A stretch of 64,000 nt of DNA, taken from NCBI GenBank assembly GCA_009691245.1, contig SHUM01000002.1, forward strand, positions 62,001-126,000, read 5' to 3'. Shown here in pieces: positions 35,058 through 46,179 of this stretch. The stretch comes from Acidobacteriota bacterium. GTDB taxonomy: Bacteria > Acidobacteriota > Terriglobia > 2-12-FULL-54-10. Both the position numbers and the translations under genes were made by a program. Numbering within the stretch: position 1 is the first letter of the stretch; every line of letters begins with the position of its first letter. The notes below the pieces were generated by a model, which ran no database searches, was not told the origin of the DNA, and was given only the letters and a program-made list of their open reading frames with translations.

Positions 35058-37046
35058 AAGAATTACGCGCTCGTCGCCGTCGCGGCGCGTGGCCTTTTCG
35101 CGGTCGAGATATTCCAGCAGCGGGATGGCGTATTTGCGGCTGACGCCGGCCAAGTCCTTGAACGCCGTAACATTGATGCGCGGACTTTTCAGTTTGTGCT
35201 GCGCGAGGCGCTGGCGCAGGTCCTGCAGCGCGCTTGCGTGATAGACCAGGTCTTCGCTCACGCGGATCAGCACCTTCTCCTGCAGCAACAATTTAAAGAC
35301 GCGGTCGGTGCGCTGGCGGTCGAGCGGCACGCGGTCCAGCACCTCGCGTATCGATGGGACGGATAATCCAGCGGCCTCGAAGGCTTTCGAGATTTGCCGC
35401 TTCGATTTCTCTTCATCATCCTTCAACACAATCTTGTGCGCGGCCAGCCGCGCCGTCTCACCGCTGATTACCAGCGTGCCCGCATCCGCCATCCGGCGCA
35501 GCACGGTTTCTGCAATTTGCGAGTCAGCACGCCGGAAGACTTTCCCGCGCACCGCTTCGATCGACATGCCAGGCTGCAGCGGATTGGCCTGATGAAACTT
35601 GAGCAGCAGTTGCAGGACCGCTTCCTGCAATCCAGCCAGATATGCGGCATCAGCGTATCGAATCGGCTGCTGCGTGCTTTGCTGAGCCAGCTTCACCAGC
35701 TTGCCGGCGGAGCATAACGCTTCGGCGGCGACGCTGGCCTCCTTGTCCAACCATCCGGTGCGCGCGACGGCGGCAACCAACGTGATCGAGCGCGAGGGAG
35801 TGCGCGCGACGAGCAACGCGAGAATTTCCTGATGACTCCCCTGCTCAATCACCGAGAGGAAATTGCGATAGGCCGCGTCGCGCTTCTGGCGCGTGGGAAC
35901 GCTGTCGGGCGGCGTCAGGTTATCGAGTACGCGTCCGCCGCCGATGGTGATAACTGGAGACAGTTTGCGGATGATGAAGTGATCGCCGGGGAGCAGTAAC
36001 AGCGGCTCGCGCAGGCGGAACTGGACGTAGCCGGAGCGGCCCGGATCGAGTCGCAGCGCGGTGTCGTCGCCGGACGACGGGGCCTCTTCCAGAATCACAG
36101 CGGTGGCGATGATCTCGGAGGTGGCCGAGTGGAAATGGACCTGCGCGCCATTTTTTAGCGCGATGGCCGAGGGCAGCAGATTCAAGATACAGTCGGCGCG
36201 GCGCGTGGGCTGAAAGCGGCCCGGCTCAGTCAGCGTCATGCCGCGCAGCAACTCGCCTGGTTCAGCGCCACCCAGATTCAACGCGGTGCGCTGCCCGGCC
36301 AGCGCGGTGTCCTCGGCACGCCCATGCACCTGAATGCCGCGCACGCGGAGACGCTTGCCAGTGGGCTGGACTTCGACCTCGGTGTCCTTCTTAACTTTTC
36401 CCGAGACCAGCGTGCCGGTGATGACCGTGCCGAATCCTTTCATAAGGAACGAGCGGTCGATGGGCAGGCGGAAGTGTCGCGAGGAATCCTTGGCGGGCGC
36501 TTCGCCCGCCGCGCGCGCCAGCTCCACGCGCAGTTGATCGAGTCCCGCGCCGGTCTTGGCGCTGACGGGGACCACGGGCGCATTGGCGAGAAATGATCCG
36601 GCGAGAAACTCTTCCACTTCGAGCTTCGCGAGATCGAGCCGGTCTGTGTCGACTAAATCAGATTTCGTCAGAACCACCAACCCGCGCTGAATTTCCAGCA
36701 GGCGGCAGATGTCGAAGTGCTCCTGAGTCTGCGGCTGGATGCCCTCGTCGGCGGCGATGATCAGCAGCAGCAGATCGATGCCACCCACGCCCGCGAGCAT
36801 GTTCTTGACGAAGCGCTCGTGCCCCGGCACGTCCACGAAGCCGAGACGGTATTGCTCTTCCTTTTGATCTTCGTTTTGATCTTTGCCAGGCCCTTTCAGA
36901 TCGAGCGTGGCGAAGCCGAGGTCAATGGTGATGCCGCGCCGCTTCTCCTCTTCCAGGCGATCCGGGTCCGTGCCCGTCAGCGCGCGGACAAGCGCGCTCT
37001 TACCATGATCAATATGCCCTGCGGTGCCTACGATGATCGATTTCAT
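35055..37046 (-). CDS. selB: Selenocysteine-specific elongation factor SelB
   Basis: This 663-residue GTPase delivers selenocysteinyl-tRNA to the ribosome at UGA codons followed by a SECIS element. The G1 loop [11 protein letters not shown] (7-17), the [11 protein letters not shown] switch region, [12 protein letters not shown] (G3) and LTKSDLVD (G4) are present, followed by beta-barrel domains and a C-terminal array of winged helices ([28 protein letters not shown] and others) that bind SECIS RNA. The length is normal. selA, selD and the selenocysteine tRNA gene are not seen in this window. Confidence 0.93.
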   Translation of the reverse strand: MKSIIVGTAGHIDHGKSALVRALTGTDPDRLEEEKRRGITIDLGFATLDLKGPGKDQNEDQKEEQYRLGFVDVPGHERFVKNMLAGVGGIDLLLLIIAADEGIQPQTQEHFDICRLLEIQRGLVVLTKSDLVDTDRLDLAKLEVEEFLAGSFLANAPVVPVSAKTGAGLDQLRVELARAAGEAPAKDSSRHFRLPIDRSFLMKGFGTVITGTLVSGKVKKDTEVEVQPTGKRLRVRGIQVHGRAEDTALAGQRTALNLGGAEPGELLRGMTLTEPGRFQPTRRADCILNLLPSAIALKNGAQVHFHSATSEIIATAVILEEAPSSGDDTALRLDPGRSGYVQFRLREPLLLLPGDHFIIRKLSPVITIGGGRVLDNLTPPDSVPTRQKRDAAYRNFLSVIEQGSHQEILALLVARTPSRSITLVAAVARTGWLDKEASVAAEALCSAGKLVKLAQQSTQQPIRYADAAYLAGLQEAVLQLLLKFHQANPLQPGMSIEAVRGKVFRRADSQIAETVLRRMADAGTLVISGETARLAAHKIVLKDDEEKSKRQISKAFEAAGLSVPSIREVLDRVPLDRQRTDRVFKLLLQEKVLIRVSEDLVYHASALQDLRQRLAQHKLKSPRINVTAFKDLAGVSRKYAIPLLEYLDREKATRRDGDERVIL

Positions 37047-37188
37047 TTATTCTGCCGTCACTCCAGCCGGGACTCCCGGCAACAAATGCGAAGAGATTGA
37101 TTGTATTCCAACAGCCGTGAACAACCAAAAAATAAGACGCATAGTGAAGCGGCTGACGGGGATGGGAGTTTTTCGCGTATGATGGCCG

Positions 37189-38472
37189 ATGACGGTCGCG
37201 CCGGTCATATTCAGCATGAATACTGAGACAATCCATCCATCCATCACCAATCGTTGGAGGCAGGAGCTTCCTGCATGGCTTGCGGGCGGAGCCTGCGCCA
37301 CGATTACCATCTCCATCGCGGTGTCGCAGATTCTGCTGGCGGCTAGCGTGCTGGCGATTCTCTTCAGGCGCGACCATAAGCGCGGCCGGGAGCGTGGCAT
37401 GCTGCCCGCCACATGGGCTTGGCCGCTGCTGGGCTTCATCCTCTGGACTGCGCTCTCACTGGCATTTTCCGACGCGCCATTAGCCGGACTCTCTCAGATC
37501 AAGAAGCTGGTGCTGCTGGCCGTGATTCCCATCACCTACACAGCCTTTACGCGCGCGTCCCAAGTTGACTGGACGTTGCGCGCGACGCTGCTCACCGGAA
37601 CGGCGTCGGCGGGGTGGGGGCTGATCCAGTTCGTTGGCGATTATCGTTACATCGCGGCGCAGAACCTGCCCTTTTATGAAAACTACATCACGCATCAGAT
37701 CACCGGCTTCATGAGCCACTGGATGACCTATGGCGGACAGCTCATGCTCCTCATCATGGGCGTGGCCGCTATGATTTTTTTCAGGCAGGGCGGTCAACGC
37801 GCTTGGGCGCTGATCGGATTCTCGTTGACCAGCACGGCGCTCCTCGCCGCCTTCACGCGTGGGGCGTGGCTCGGCGCGCTGGTGGGATTTAGCTATCTGG
37901 TCTACTCGTACCGCAAGTGGCTGGTGCCACTGATCCCGGCGGGCCTGCTGATACTCTATCTGGCCGCGCCGGATGCACTGCGGAAGCGCGAGCAGTCAAT
38001 TGTGGAGCCGGGGTCGGACTCCTCCATTCAATCGCGCTTGGTGATGGCCCGCACCGGGCTAGCGATGATCGTTGCTCATCCTCTATTCGGCGTGGGGCCG
38101 GAGCGCGTTGCGCCGATGTTCGAGCGGTACCGGCCGGCGGGGATCACTCTGCCACCAGCCTGGTATGGACATCTGCACAACAGCTTCATTCACTTCGCGG
38201 CGGAGCGCGGCCTGCCCGCGCTGGCATTTTTCGTTTGGCTGATCGTAGTGATTCTGCGTGCCAATTACCGTCTGACATCGGCGCGCAACGCAGCCACGGC
38301 TGCGCTGGCGCGCACGGCGGTGGCGGCCACGCTGGGGATGATCGTGTTGGGTGCCTTCGAATATAACTTCGGCGACTCGGAGGTGCTGATGCTCTACCTA
38401 TTTTTCGTTACGCTGCCGCTGGCCGCCAGCAGGCTGGAATTGGACGATATCAAAACAGAGCCGCGACCGTAA
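37189..38472 (+). CDS. O-antigen ligase family membrane protein
   Basis: The product (427 residues) has about ten hydrophobic segments and the Wzy_C/WaaL-type features: a large periplasmic loop (about residues 250-330) with GVGPERVAPMF and GHLHNSFIHFAAERGLPAL, including the conserved histidines and arginine. Such proteins transfer or polymerise undecaprenyl-linked glycans at the outer face of the inner membrane. The start is ATG 37189, with ATG 37216 as alternative. The last residues KTEPRP and the TAA stop are encoded by the left arm of a palindromic repeat, so the natural C-terminus may have been replaced. Confidence 0.82.
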   Translation: MTVAPVIFSMNTETIHPSITNRWRQELPAWLAGGACATITISIAVSQILLAASVLAILFRRDHKRGRERGMLPATWAWPLLGFILWTALSLAFSDAPLAGLSQIKKLVLLAVIPITYTAFTRASQVDWTLRATLLTGTASAGWGLIQFVGDYRYIAAQNLPFYENYITHQITGFMSHWMTYGGQLMLLIMGVAAMIFFRQGGQRAWALIGFSLTSTALLAAFTRGAWLGALVGFSYLVYSYRKWLVPLIPAGLLILYLAAPDALRKREQSIVEPGSDSSIQSRLVMARTGLAMIVAHPLFGVGPERVAPMFERYRPAGITLPPAWYGHLHNSFIHFAAERGLPALAFFVWLIVVILRANYRLTSARNAATAALARTAVAATLGMIVLGAFEYNFGDSEVLMLYLFFVTLPLAASRLELDDIKTEPRP

Positions 38473-38552
38473 GGGAGCGGGAGTTGGCGCTGCGGTGGCG
38501 GGTATTGAATGTACGAACGAACCCCGCTCCCTTACGGTCGCGGCTCTGTTTT
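38452..38552. repeat. Palindromic repeat, family A, copy 3 (encodes ligase C-terminus)
   Basis: AAAACAGAGCCGCGACCGTA and its counterpart ending TCGCGGCTCTGTTTT form arms of about 30 bases with one or two mismatches. The left arm encodes the last six residues and stop codon of the O-antigen ligase gene; the right arm lies just before the methyltransferase. Confidence 0.85.
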
Positions 38553-38581
38553 GCATCACGCCTGGCGTGGGAGTATTTTGC

Positions 38582-39163
38582 GTGGAACGATCGAAACATC
38601 TTTTCAGAGAATATTTGCTGCCGCTCATGCGCATCGCGGCGCAGGACCGCCTGCTGGACGTCGGCTGCGGCGACGGCTGGGCCTGCCGCATCATGGCCGG
38701 GTTTGCCAGCAGCGGTACGGTGGTGGGTCTGGACGCATCCACCGACCGCATCGGCGAGGCGCGCAGGCACTCAGTGGGTTTCGAGAATATTCTCCACATC
38801 GCCGCCGAGGCCGAGGAAAATCCCTGGCAGGATGGCTTCTTCACTCACGCCGTGATGATCGACACTTTATATCGCGTGAAGGACCCGGCGGGGGCGCTGC
38901 GGCATACCCATCGCGTGCTGGCGCCCGGCGGCGCGTTGTGGATACTCAATCAGATCGCTCATGAAAATGGCACCGCCGCGCTGATCGAAGCGGATGAGGA
39001 AAGTTCAAGCAAGCTGTTGCGTGCGGATGAGTACGTCGAGATGCTGCGGAGTTGCGGGTTCGTTGAACCCGCCTGGCAACTTCTTCCAGCACCGGATGGC
39101 GCCGGCGCATCCAGCGCTGAGCTATTCAGCGTTTTGATTACTGCAATCAAGCCGGTGAGCTAA
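38582..39163 (+). CDS. Class I SAM-dependent methyltransferase
   Basis: The product (193 residues) is a small Rossmann methyltransferase of the Methyltransf_11 type. Motif I is LLDVGCGDGWACRI, with the acidic end of strand 2 in VVGLDAS and the post-motif HRVLAPGGALWILNQIA. I set the start at GTG 38582 because GGGAG lies eight bases upstream; longer readings to 38495 would be translated repeat sequence. The substrate is unknown. It follows the O-antigen ligase gene on the same strand, separated by a palindromic repeat. Confidence 0.82.
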   Translation: MERSKHLFREYLLPLMRIAAQDRLLDVGCGDGWACRIMAGFASSGTVVGLDASTDRIGEARRHSVGFENILHIAAEAEENPWQDGFFTHAVMIDTLYRVKDPAGALRHTHRVLAPGGALWILNQIAHENGTAALIEADEESSSKLLRADEYVEMLRSCGFVEPAWQLLPAPDGAGASSAELFSVLITAIKPVS

Positions 39164-39192
39164 TCAAGAATATCCCGAACCCGCATGCCCGA

Positions 39193-39366
39193 AGGGCATG
39201 ACCGTGAATAGCCGCAGGTGAAACCTACGGTTCAGAACGGACAAATGTGGTCCAACCCCGAACGGGGTTGACTTCGAATTTGTTAGTCCGGCCCCTTCAG
39301 GGCCGCTCGTATTTTGGGAACCCGCAGTCCGTAGGTTTCACCTGCGGCTATTCACGGTCATGCCCT
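39193..39366. repeat. Long inverted repeat with 38-base perfect arms
   Basis: The arms 39193-39230 and 39329-39366 are exact reverse complements (beginning AGGGCATGACCGTGAATAGC). The 98-base centre contains smaller hairpins such as CCCCGAACGGGG-type and CCCTTCAGGGC-type sequences, and a further TTGCCCTTCGGGCAA hairpin lies just outside. It sits between the methyltransferase and the convergent topA gene. Confidence 0.85.
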
Positions 39367-39410
39367 CCAGGTAACTTCCGAGCAAGTAGTTGCCCTTCGG
39401 GCAACCGCCA

Positions 39411-41999
<2,589 letters not shown>

Positions 42000-42042
42000 C
42001 TCGATTCGATCCTCGGACCTTTCACTTCCACTAATACATCAA

Positions 42043-43245
42043 TTAGAACGTCTTTACAAAATTCTTCCCGGGCAACTGCCGGATCAGGCTCTTGAATTCA
42101 AGCTCCAGCAGACTTGCCAGCACTTCCGACGATGATAGGTTCGGGAGCGTGTTCAGGACTTCATCAATATGTACCGCCTCTTCCACTTTCAGCAAGTCAT
42201 AAATTGCGCGCTCTGTTTCCGAAATAGATTCCGCGAATAGAGATGCGCGGCTGGCGGCGGGAGATGCGGAATTCTTTCCCAGCCCGTTTTCCGCTGAGCT
42301 TTCGAGCAGGCGCAAGCGCACCTGAGATGGCAGGTCCTCCAGCACATCCTGCCAGTCCTGCACCAGTTTCGCGCCCTGTTTGATGAGCAGATGCGGTCCC
42401 CAACTATTTTTATTGGTAACCGATCCGGGCACCGCAAACACTTCGCGATTCTGTTCCATCGCCAGCCGCGCCGTGATCAGCGAGCCGGAGTGCTCGGCGG
42501 CCTCGACCACCAAAACGCCCGCCGACAATCCGCTGATGATGCGATTGCGAATCGGGAAATTCTGCGGCGCGGGGAACGTCCCCAGCGAAAACTCGGAGAG
42601 CAGCAACCCCTTCGCGGCAATCGTCTCGTAGAGTTTCTTGTTCTCCGCGGGATAGACCACATCAATGCCCGAGCCCATCACGGCAATCGTCTTGCCGTTG
42701 GCGTCGAGCGCGCCCTGATGCGCGGCGGCATCAATGCCGCGCGCCAAGCCGCTGATGATGCCCAGTCCGTGCGCGGCCAGATCGGTCGAGAGGCGCTGCG
42801 CCATGGCCCGGCCATAAGCCGTCGGGCGGCGCGACCCGACCACGCCGACGAGGTCCGCATCCAGCAGCGATATATCGCCCATTGCGTAGAGCAGCAGTGG
42901 CGGATCGAAAATCTCGCGCAGCTTCTCGGGGTAGCTGGCATCCTGAAAAGTCAGACACACCGCGCCCTTCTGCCGCGCCGCCTCGGCCTCTCGCAGCGCC
43001 TGCTCAAACGACGTACCCGTGGCCAGCGCGCGCGCCACGTGAGTGGGCAAGCCCAGCGCGTCCAGCTCTGTGAGCGACGCGTGGAAGACGCCAGCCGCCG
43101 AGCCAATCTCGCTCACCAGCCGCTGCGCCGTGCGGTTACCCAGCCCCGGCACGAAGCGCATGGCCAACAAGGAAACGAGCTCTTCCTCCGCAGCGTCACG
43201 GCTGGGATTGCTCGCAGGAACATGCTGTTGAGAATCTTTTGACAA
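42043..43245 (-). CDS. dprA: DNA-processing protein DprA (Smf)
   Basis: DprA (400 residues) binds incoming single-stranded DNA and loads RecA during transformation. It has a helical N-terminal region (AMRFVPGLGNRTAQRLV), the Rossmann core with VGVVGSRRPTAYGRAMA, GLARGIDAAAHQGAL, GSGIDVVYPAENKKLY and EHSGSLITARLAMEQNREVF, and a C-terminal winged helix (ERAIYDLLKVEEAVHIDEVL). The listed start is TTG 43245; no good ATG is near, so the exact start is uncertain. It precedes topA by about 45 bases. Confidence 0.93.
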   Translation of the reverse strand: MSKDSQQHVPASNPSRDAAEEELVSLLAMRFVPGLGNRTAQRLVSEIGSAAGVFHASLTELDALGLPTHVARALATGTSFEQALREAEAARQKGAVCLTFQDASYPEKLREIFDPPLLLYAMGDISLLDADLVGVVGSRRPTAYGRAMAQRLSTDLAAHGLGIISGLARGIDAAAHQGALDANGKTIAVMGSGIDVVYPAENKKLYETIAAKGLLLSEFSLGTFPAPQNFPIRNRIISGLSAGVLVVEAAEHSGSLITARLAMEQNREVFAVPGSVTNKNSWGPHLLIKQGAKLVQDWQDVLEDLPSQVRLRLLESSAENGLGKNSASPAASRASLFAESISETERAIYDLLKVEEAVHIDEVLNTLPNLSSSEVLASLLELEFKSLIRQLPGKNFVKTF

Positions 43246-43411
43246 AACGAACTGAATCTAGCGGAGTTGGATTCCAATTGTCAAGGGAGTTCACGGCGCG
43301 CTATGCATAACGTCGCTCAAAGCACTCATGAAAATGGGAAGTTTCCCTCGCCCATTCGGAAGTTACAGGACATATCCATCCAATGGTCTCAAGAATTTTC
43401 TTGACGTCCAA

Positions 43412-43942
43412 TTACAAATCTCTTCCGAGGATAGTTTCGTGGTGAGCCACTCGATTTCTGAGGGATCGAATTGAATTCAACCGCTTATGCACAACCTTCT
43501 GGTCAACCAGCTTTTCTCGGAAAGCCTTCGATAGCTGACCGCGGTTCCAAATTTCAATTCGGTATTGGTTGCTTGTAACGGCAGTCTAGAATCCGAAAGA
43601 AAGTTGGGCGACTATACGGTCGCTTTCGACTGCCTTGTTTAGTCTCCTCATCTCCTCTTTTGCAGACTTTACCTGCTCATTCTGAGGATATCTCCACTCG
43701 ATATTGTTGTACCACTGATCGGTCCGCAAGCTCGTAGTCAGAGTCTGCTGGAACGAATTCCTCAAGACAATTTCCAATCCTTGGAGAATTCCGTAGATGG
43801 CTTCCGAAAGGTGTGAGTTTCTCTCGTAGAGCTTTATGGCTCGACGGCGATCGTTATTGGCCCGCTCTAGGTATGGCGCTAGCCGCGAAATGGAAATTAA
43901 CTTCTGGAGCCGATCGAGTTGGGCATCTGAATACTCAAACAT
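43412..43942 (-). pseudogene. Abi-like HEPN protein with in-frame TAG
   Basis: The frame encodes an abortive-infection-like protein of about 175 residues. The N-terminal half (SRLAPYLERANNDRRRAIKL, then EAIYGILQGLEIVLRNSFQQ) is typical of the Abi_2 family. Translation stops at TAG 43586-43588 after AQLSFGF, where the family normally has tryptophan (TGG). The same frame goes on for 57 codons to a TAA at 43412, through VHKRLNSIRSLRNRVAHHE, which contains the R-N-x3-H HEPN ribonuclease motif. As written, the product lacks its catalytic motif. The start is ATG 43942. The surroundings are AT-richer than the neighbours. A TA- or phage-defence role is a family inference. Confidence 0.65.
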
Positions 43943-44045
43943 ATACTTGATAATCAAAAAGAAAATGCGCGACAACATCTATGTAGACTGCGGTGTCACC
44001 CCTTAGCGGCTAATCCCGGTAATGTGCCCGTGGTAATGGTTTCAG

Positions 44046-44079
44046 TCAAGCCGCCCTTGTGGGGCGGCTTGATTTATTT
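44046..44079 (+). terminator. Strong hairpin terminator without an obvious upstream gene
   Basis: TCAAGCCGCCC (44046-44056) pairs perfectly with GGGCGGCTTGA (44062-44072), followed by TTTATTT. No plus-strand gene was found in the 350-base gap 43943-44293 that holds it. Confidence 0.65.
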
Positions 44080-44293
44080 ACGGCCAAGGTGAGCACGGAC
44101 GGGAATTGTAGCATAGGGTCAGCGTTCAGTCGAAAACCAGCTTTCCCAACGCGCCCGCCGGTGGTACATTAAAGAACTGGGCACACGGCTTCATCGCAAG
44201 CCGTGCAGTAGAGCCAGATTATCCCGGCCAACCCTCCCGCTCAATCGCAATCGGCGGAACAGGCTGAATCTTAGCTGACTATAAGGAGACGCA

Positions 44294-45355
44294 ATGGACC
44301 CGCGTGTAGATATTTTTTGTCATATTTTACCGAAGAAGTACGATGCCGCTCGCTGGGAGCGGGTGGGCAAGACCAACTTCGTCAAGCACAGCCCCTCGCA
44401 CCTGAAGTATGTTGCAGGTGGCAAGACGCAAGATCAGGAAAATATTAAAGTCCTGATGGACCTCGATGCGCGCTGGCGCATGATGGACCAGTTCCCTGGA
44501 TATCGCCAGGTGATCAGCGTGGCGTCGCCGCCGGTCGAGGCCGTGGACCCGGACGACAGCGAATATCTGGCCAAGCTGCTGAACGACGAGATGGCCGAGC
44601 TGGTGCTCAAGTATCCCGACCGTTTCGCCGGCGCTGCCGCCTCACTGCCCATGAACAAGCCCGAGGCCGCCGCCAAGGAACTGGAGCGTTGCATCAAGGA
44701 CCTGAAGCTTTGCACGCTACAGATTTTCTCGAACGTCAACGGCAAGCCGCTCGATCTGGTTGAGTACCGGCCCATCTTCGAGATCATGGAGAAGAACAAT
44801 CTTCCCATCCTGCTGCACCCGGCGCGCGCCATTGACCATTGGGATTACCCCACCGAAGCGGACTCGAAGTTCATCATCTGGCAGGTCTTCGGCTGGCCGT
44901 ACGAAACCACTGCGGCCATGACCCGCATCGCCTTTGGCGGCGTGCTTGATGACTACCCGAACCTGAAGATCATCTGCCACCACTCCGGCGCGATGGTGCC
45001 GTTCTTCGCCGGGCGCATTACCTCAATGTACCGGATGCTCGAGCCGCTGATCGTTGCCGAGCGCAAGGGCCGCCCCTTCAGCAAGCCGATCATCGAATAT
45101 TTCCGCGCGTTCTACGCCGATGTCTCGACCTTCACCACTTCTTCCATCGAGTGCGCGGTGGACTTCTTCGGCGTCGATCACGTCATCTTCGGCACCGACG
45201 CGCCGTTTGACTTCGAGGGCGGTCGCGCGTCGGTCCGCGAGTGCACGGACGCCATCAACAACTCGCGCCTAAGCGCGGAGGATAAGTCCCGCATTTTCTC
45301 CGGGAACTTCGAGAAGCACTTCCGCCTCCCGGCCCGGGTTGCAGCGAAAGTGTAA
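44294..45355 (+). CDS. ACMSD-like amidohydrolase-2 family protein
   Basis: The product (353 residues) is a TIM-barrel metal-dependent hydrolase or decarboxylase of the Amidohydro_2 family, which includes aminocarboxymuconate-semialdehyde and gamma-resorcylate decarboxylases. Metal or catalytic positions visible are H175 (PILLHPAR), H229/H230 (IICHHSG) and D302 (FGTDAPF). The N-terminal HxH that binds the metal in this family reads FCH (F8, H10 in VDIFCHILP), so the first histidine is missing. AAGGAGA lies six bases before the ATG. There is no signal peptide. Decarboxylation of an aromatic or related acid is a possible role, not shown. Confidence 0.8.
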   Translation: MDPRVDIFCHILPKKYDAARWERVGKTNFVKHSPSHLKYVAGGKTQDQENIKVLMDLDARWRMMDQFPGYRQVISVASPPVEAVDPDDSEYLAKLLNDEMAELVLKYPDRFAGAAASLPMNKPEAAAKELERCIKDLKLCTLQIFSNVNGKPLDLVEYRPIFEIMEKNNLPILLHPARAIDHWDYPTEADSKFIIWQVFGWPYETTAAMTRIAFGGVLDDYPNLKIICHHSGAMVPFFAGRITSMYRMLEPLIVAERKGRPFSKPIIEYFRAFYADVSTFTTSSIECAVDFFGVDHVIFGTDAPFDFEGGRASVRECTDAINNSRLSAEDKSRIFSGNFEKHFRLPARVAAKV

Positions 45356-45364
45356 CTTGCAATA

Positions 45365-45380
45365 AGTTAGTTAACTAACT
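45365..45380. other. Perfect 16-base palindrome
   Basis: AGTTAGTTAACTAACT reads the same on both strands and lies 10 bases after the ACMSD-like gene stop. It may be part of the transcript end or a protein site; no partner is known. Confidence 0.35.
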
Positions 45381-45395
45381 GAAAAATATAGAAAA

Positions 45396-45442
45396 ACAAA
45401 GCGCAATTCGCCGAATAATGGCGGGTCGCGCTTTGTCGTTTT
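45396..45442 (+). terminator. Hairpin after the ACMSD-like gene
   Basis: ACAAAGCGC (45396-45404) pairs with GCGCTTTGT (45428-45436), with a short T tract after it. It lies between the convergent ACMSD-like and GAF genes and may serve both. Confidence 0.5.
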
Positions 45443-45492
45443 AGAGCAGAAAGGTCTGCTGAAAGGGATGACTCAACAACGAAATTGCGGCG

Positions 45493-46050
45493 CTATTTCC
45501 TCAGACATTTGGCGACAATGCCAGCGGTGGTTACCAAGGTGGTCAGGTCGCGGATGGTGAAGTCAGCGCCGGCCGTGGTTGGAGATTTGCCCTTGCGAGA
45601 AATCTGAATCACCCCGACGGCCTTGTTTTCCGCCAGCAGGGGCACGCTCATAATTTTTTGTATCGGCTGTAGATCAATCTTGGGGGTCTTATTATCTGGC
45701 GCATCCAGCGAGATGGATTCAAATACGGTCGGATGCTTTTGCGCCGGAAAATTATTGATCATCTCCGGGCGTTTCTCACGCACGGTGCGCGTGGCCAGCG
45801 AATTGGTGGTGCTCATCGGAATGCTGCCAGCCTTCTTCAGCTTGACAGGATAGACGAACGCCAGGATGGAGTCGTTCTGTACCAACTCCAGCACGGCGAC
45901 CTCGTCCAATTTGACCGAGAACATTCGGGCCAGCTCTCTCACGATAGCTGTAACGTCATCCTCGGTCGGCTTGCGACCGGCTTTCACCATTCCGTCCACT
46001 AGCCGCGCAATCTCCGCGGCGGGCGTGGGAGCTACTGGCGAAGTGCTCAT
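45493..46050 (-). CDS. GAF domain protein
   Basis: This 185-residue soluble protein consists mainly of one GAF domain (about residues 30-180: DEVAVLELVQNDSILAFVYP, then NNFPAQKHPTVFESI, PIQKIMSVPLLAENKAVGVI and ISRKG). GAF domains bind small ligands such as cyclic nucleotides or heme, or act as dimerisation and sensor modules. No kinase, cyclase or DNA-binding domain is attached. AGGAG precedes the ATG by seven bases. Its partner is unknown. Confidence 0.8.
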   Translation of the reverse strand: MSTSPVAPTPAAEIARLVDGMVKAGRKPTEDDVTAIVRELARMFSVKLDEVAVLELVQNDSILAFVYPVKLKKAGSIPMSTTNSLATRTVREKRPEMINNFPAQKHPTVFESISLDAPDNKTPKIDLQPIQKIMSVPLLAENKAVGVIQISRKGKSPTTAGADFTIRDLTTLVTTAGIVAKCLRK

Positions 46051-46179
46051 GTTGTGTGCTCCTATCGGTGCAGCTTCGGGGGCGATTAATATTATAATCC
46101 ATCCGGACCGGCCTGTCGGCAGTGAAGTGGCTGACGATCGTCCCCACCTAAGTACCCTTCTCGTTTCACTCTCGCCTGC

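Noticed and set aside
38495-38581. A longer N-terminus for the class I methyltransferase
   Set aside because: The extra codons would translate repeat family A, and GTG 38582 has a good ribosome-binding site directly before the family's usual start.
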